In this document: one piece after another, positions 61,925-64,000 of the stretch
Numbering within the stretch: position 1 is the first letter of the stretch
Layout of the letters: the number at the start of each line of letters is the position of its first letter
From: Physcomitrium patens
Taxonomy: Eukaryota; Streptophyta; Bryopsida; Funariales; Funariaceae
Length of the DNA: 64,000 nucleotides
NCBI RefSeq assembly: GCF_000002425.4
Contig: NC_037255.1
Coordinates: 10,808,622 to 10,872,621 of the forward strand
Reading direction: 5' to 3'
The notes under the pieces: model-generated
Database searches by the model: none
What the model was told of the DNA's origin: nothing
The model's input: the letters and a program-made list of their open reading frames with translations, nothing else
Program-made: the position numbers and the translations under genes

Positions 61925-62446
61925 TGAAATAGAACTAGTCTATCGAAAAAACCAAAGATCCTTTAAACCCTTAGAAACATAAAGTATCTTCACAAAATAG
62001 GACAAAACAAACTACAACAAAATTAATTGGAGATAAATAGGATAGGAACAAAAGAGAAACAGAAGAGAATTGAACTGAACTGAACAGAATAGATCTAAAC
62101 AGAGTAGATCTGAACAGAAAGATGTAGAACCAAACTTTTACTAAGAGAAAATATCTGAAGCCAGACTTGATCAAATCTCTCAAAAGACCTTGACTTGTTC
62201 TATTTATACCTTGTCCTTTCACCTTGGACTTTCTAGAATGTTCTTATGTAGTGGGCCCCACCTAGATAACTGCCTTAAACTTCTTTTTTAGAAGACTCCA
62301 TAGTAGGCCTTACCTAAATAACTGCCCTAAATCCTTTTTTGATTGTTTTATGGTAGATCCTACTTAGTCTACTAACCTAACCCCAATTCTAGTAACTTCC
62401 ATGGTTCTAATTATCTATGTAATTATCTTATCTATACCCTGTTACA
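61925..62446 (-). repeat. 5' LTR of element B
   Basis: 522 bp, TGTAACAGGG to CTATTTCA in minus sense. One heat-shock element is perfect (62243-62231), with TATAAATA at 62208-62201, 22 bp further on, the same spacing as in element A. The other elements are recognisable but mutated (near 62285 and 62390). Confidence 0.93.
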
Positions 62447-62451
62447 AAATT
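62447..62451. repeat. Target-site duplication of element B, right copy (AAATT)
   Basis: Identical to 56767-56771 at the other end of the element. Confidence 0.9.
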
Positions 62452-62494
62452 TATATTCAAATGAATTCTCATATATAAGGATTTTCATTGATTG

Positions 62495-62536
<42 letters not shown>

Positions 62537-62864
62537 TAATTAACATAAATAAATAAATAAATATTACATTATAAAATTTAAAATATTGCATCTTTAAGAT
62601 GAATCCAATTGGATGTTTCCATGAAGTATTTTTTTGTTCAAAAAGACAATTGTGAGCATATTTTAAACAAAAAGTAAAATAAAATAACAACATGAATAAA
62701 ATATACCTTTGTATTAGAGATAAAGATGAAACAATCTTTCTCAAGTATTAGAATTATTCATTGGAAATATCAAAATTACAACAGTAGTCTCCTCTTTTTA
62801 TGGTTTGTATTTTTCATTCCAACTTATAGTCTAGAAAAAAGAGCCTCTAGACTTGTATTAGAAC

Positions 62865-62895
<31 letters not shown>

Positions 62896-63339
62896 ATAAA
62901 AAAATAATACAAAAATAAATACATGTCAGGAACGTGTTTGAGAGACTTATATTGTTGTGGATCTTATCACTTGTGGTACTAAAATTTTAATCTCTTGACA
63001 ATTGTTAAAGATACTTATAATATCATTTGGTTCAATTATTGAGATAAATAATTATATAAATATGGATTCCGATTTGGGTAAAAAGATACATAAAATCTAA
63101 ATTATAATGACTGTTTTTGGTTTTTATTTATATAGATGTATGAATTATTATTTCAACAATGAACTATTAAAATAAAAATATATTCATTATGTACTTATTA
63201 ATCAAATTCTGAATATACATTTCTATACAAAGTAATAAGCTTTATACTAAAATAAAATAAAAATACACCAAACCTCAAAATTGAGCACTTGATTTCTTGG
63301 TGATTATTTACTTAGTTTTGTTTATGTCAAAAACAATAT

Positions 63340-63370
<31 letters not shown>

Positions 63371-63570
63371 ATATATATATATATTTGGAAGTTGATGCAA
63401 ATGCAACAGTATTTTTACAAAGCCTGACATCAATCAACCAACGGTTTAAATTGCATGTGCTAAGAAATGCCCAAACACATTTGATTTAAAACACATATTT
63501 ACCATAATGTTTGTTTGTTTGTTTGTTTGTTTGTTTTGTTTTGTTTTTTTAAAAATTAAACCAAACAAGA
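62452..63570. other. AT-rich spacer with microsatellites
   Basis: No gene seen. Simple repeats: (AT)n at about 62497-62530 and 62867-62896, (TC)n then (TA)n at 63342-63383, and (TTTG)n at about 63507-63540. The (TTTG)n tract marks the edge where GC content rises again. Confidence 0.75.
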
Positions 63571-64000
63571 CAAAGTCACAGAAAATAGCTAGAAACATTC
63601 GATGTGTTCAATTCAGCATTAAAAATGTAGTGACAACGGTACACAACACCTAGAAACACAAAAGAACGAAATTTCCTTTTTTGTGTAATTAGAAAAACAC
63701 CTATTATTATACGTTCATCAGTGCAAATTCTTCTAAGACGATGCATCCGTTGTGGCCATTTCCTGGACCAGGAAAGAGTGTTCAGAATCAGAGCTCCTGC
63801 GACAGACAATGTTTATAAATTATTACAACAATAATAACAAGAATATTTAAACAAAGCGTTTCCGCCCACAAATTTAAATGGGTCCGGAAGAACCGCATGA
63901 AAATATGTGCTGACGTGCTGATGAAGAAAGATTAAATGGAATTAAAATTAATAAGGTCTGAACCCACTTGATGCAAGGTGACGCTTTTAGACGCTACAAG
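63571..64000. other. Start of the next GC-richer island; possible terminal exon at 63733-63796 (minus)
   Basis: On the minus strand an acceptor (GTCGCAG) at 63797 is followed by 64 nt encoding SSDSEHSFLVQEMATTDASS and a TAG stop at 63733. This has the look of a last coding exon, but the upstream part lies mostly outside the window, so it cannot be confirmed. Nothing else is recognisable here. Confidence 0.25.

Larger units (their letters stand above)
56772..62446 (-). mobile_element. Element B: structurally complete but decayed Ty3/gypsy chromovirus
   Basis: A 5675-bp element in minus orientation with TG...CA LTRs (5' LTR 62446-61925; 3' LTR 57322-56772), a good tRNA-iMet primer-binding site just inside the 5' LTR, and a perfect AAATT target duplication. 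It belongs to the same family as element A, as shown by near-identical gag/leader sequence (61692-61901 against 40356-40565). The coding region is broken by stops, and the RT active site has lost both Asp residues. Confidence 0.95.

Overview
The window is nuclear DNA of a land plant. The genes have many short GT-AG exons, and three products are recognisably plant: a plastid NDH-complex subunit, a ubiquitin-like-domain PI4K-gamma and the ROP GTPase exchange factor SPIKE1. The proteins are clearly diverged from their angiosperm relatives. Gene islands alternate with very AT-rich tracts full of decayed Ty3/gypsy elements. My best guess is a moss, possibly Physcomitrium-like; this is inference, not read directly from the sequence.

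Gene island, about 0.7-32.5 kb. Four intact multi-exon genes could be reconstructed exon by exon, with consistent splice phases. (1) Plus strand, 1421-5315: a renalase/amine-oxidase-like FAD oxidoreductase with a predicted plastid transit peptide and an unusual Arg/Gly-rich segment. (2) Minus strand, 9177-6920: a PI4K-gamma (ubiquitin-like domain plus kinase). (3) Plus strand, 11618-14273: NdhN, a nuclear-encoded subunit of the chloroplast NDH complex, divergent from (2). (4) Minus strand, 29588-16222: a 31-exon SPIKE1 (DOCK-family RopGEF) of 1902 residues. Upstream of SPIKE1 there is an inferred 5' leader exon, telo-boxes, a G-quadruplex-like G-tract cluster and a 32-bp minisatellite, after which base composition drops sharply.

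AT-rich repeat domain, about 32.7-46.3 kb. It holds a probable LTR remnant, a truncated Ty3/gypsy element (LTR plus gag), an inverted LTR fragment inserted in that gag, and a long but stop-riddled chromovirus (element A, 39830-45487, plus strand) with gag zinc knuckle, protease, RT, RNase H, integrase, chromodomain and two LTRs.

Intermediate island, about 46.3-54.9 kb. GC content rises again, but no protein family was recognised. There is one possible unrecognised minus-strand gene or remnant (46.6-47.5 kb), a 22-bp palindrome, and promoter-like GC-rich patches.

Second AT-rich domain, about 54.9-63.5 kb. It contains element B (56772-62446, minus strand), the same chromovirus family as A, with both LTRs, a tRNA-iMet-type primer site and a perfect 5-bp target duplication. 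GC rises again at the right edge, where a terminal exon may begin.

The most interesting signal is in the LTRs of A and B. Four evenly spaced heat-shock-element motifs (GAAnnTTCnnGAA) lie just upstream of a TATA box. This is the layout of a heat-inducible promoter, in a chromodomain Ty3/gypsy family. I found no CRISPR array, rRNA or convincing tRNA, and no evidence for a wholly new multi-gene system.
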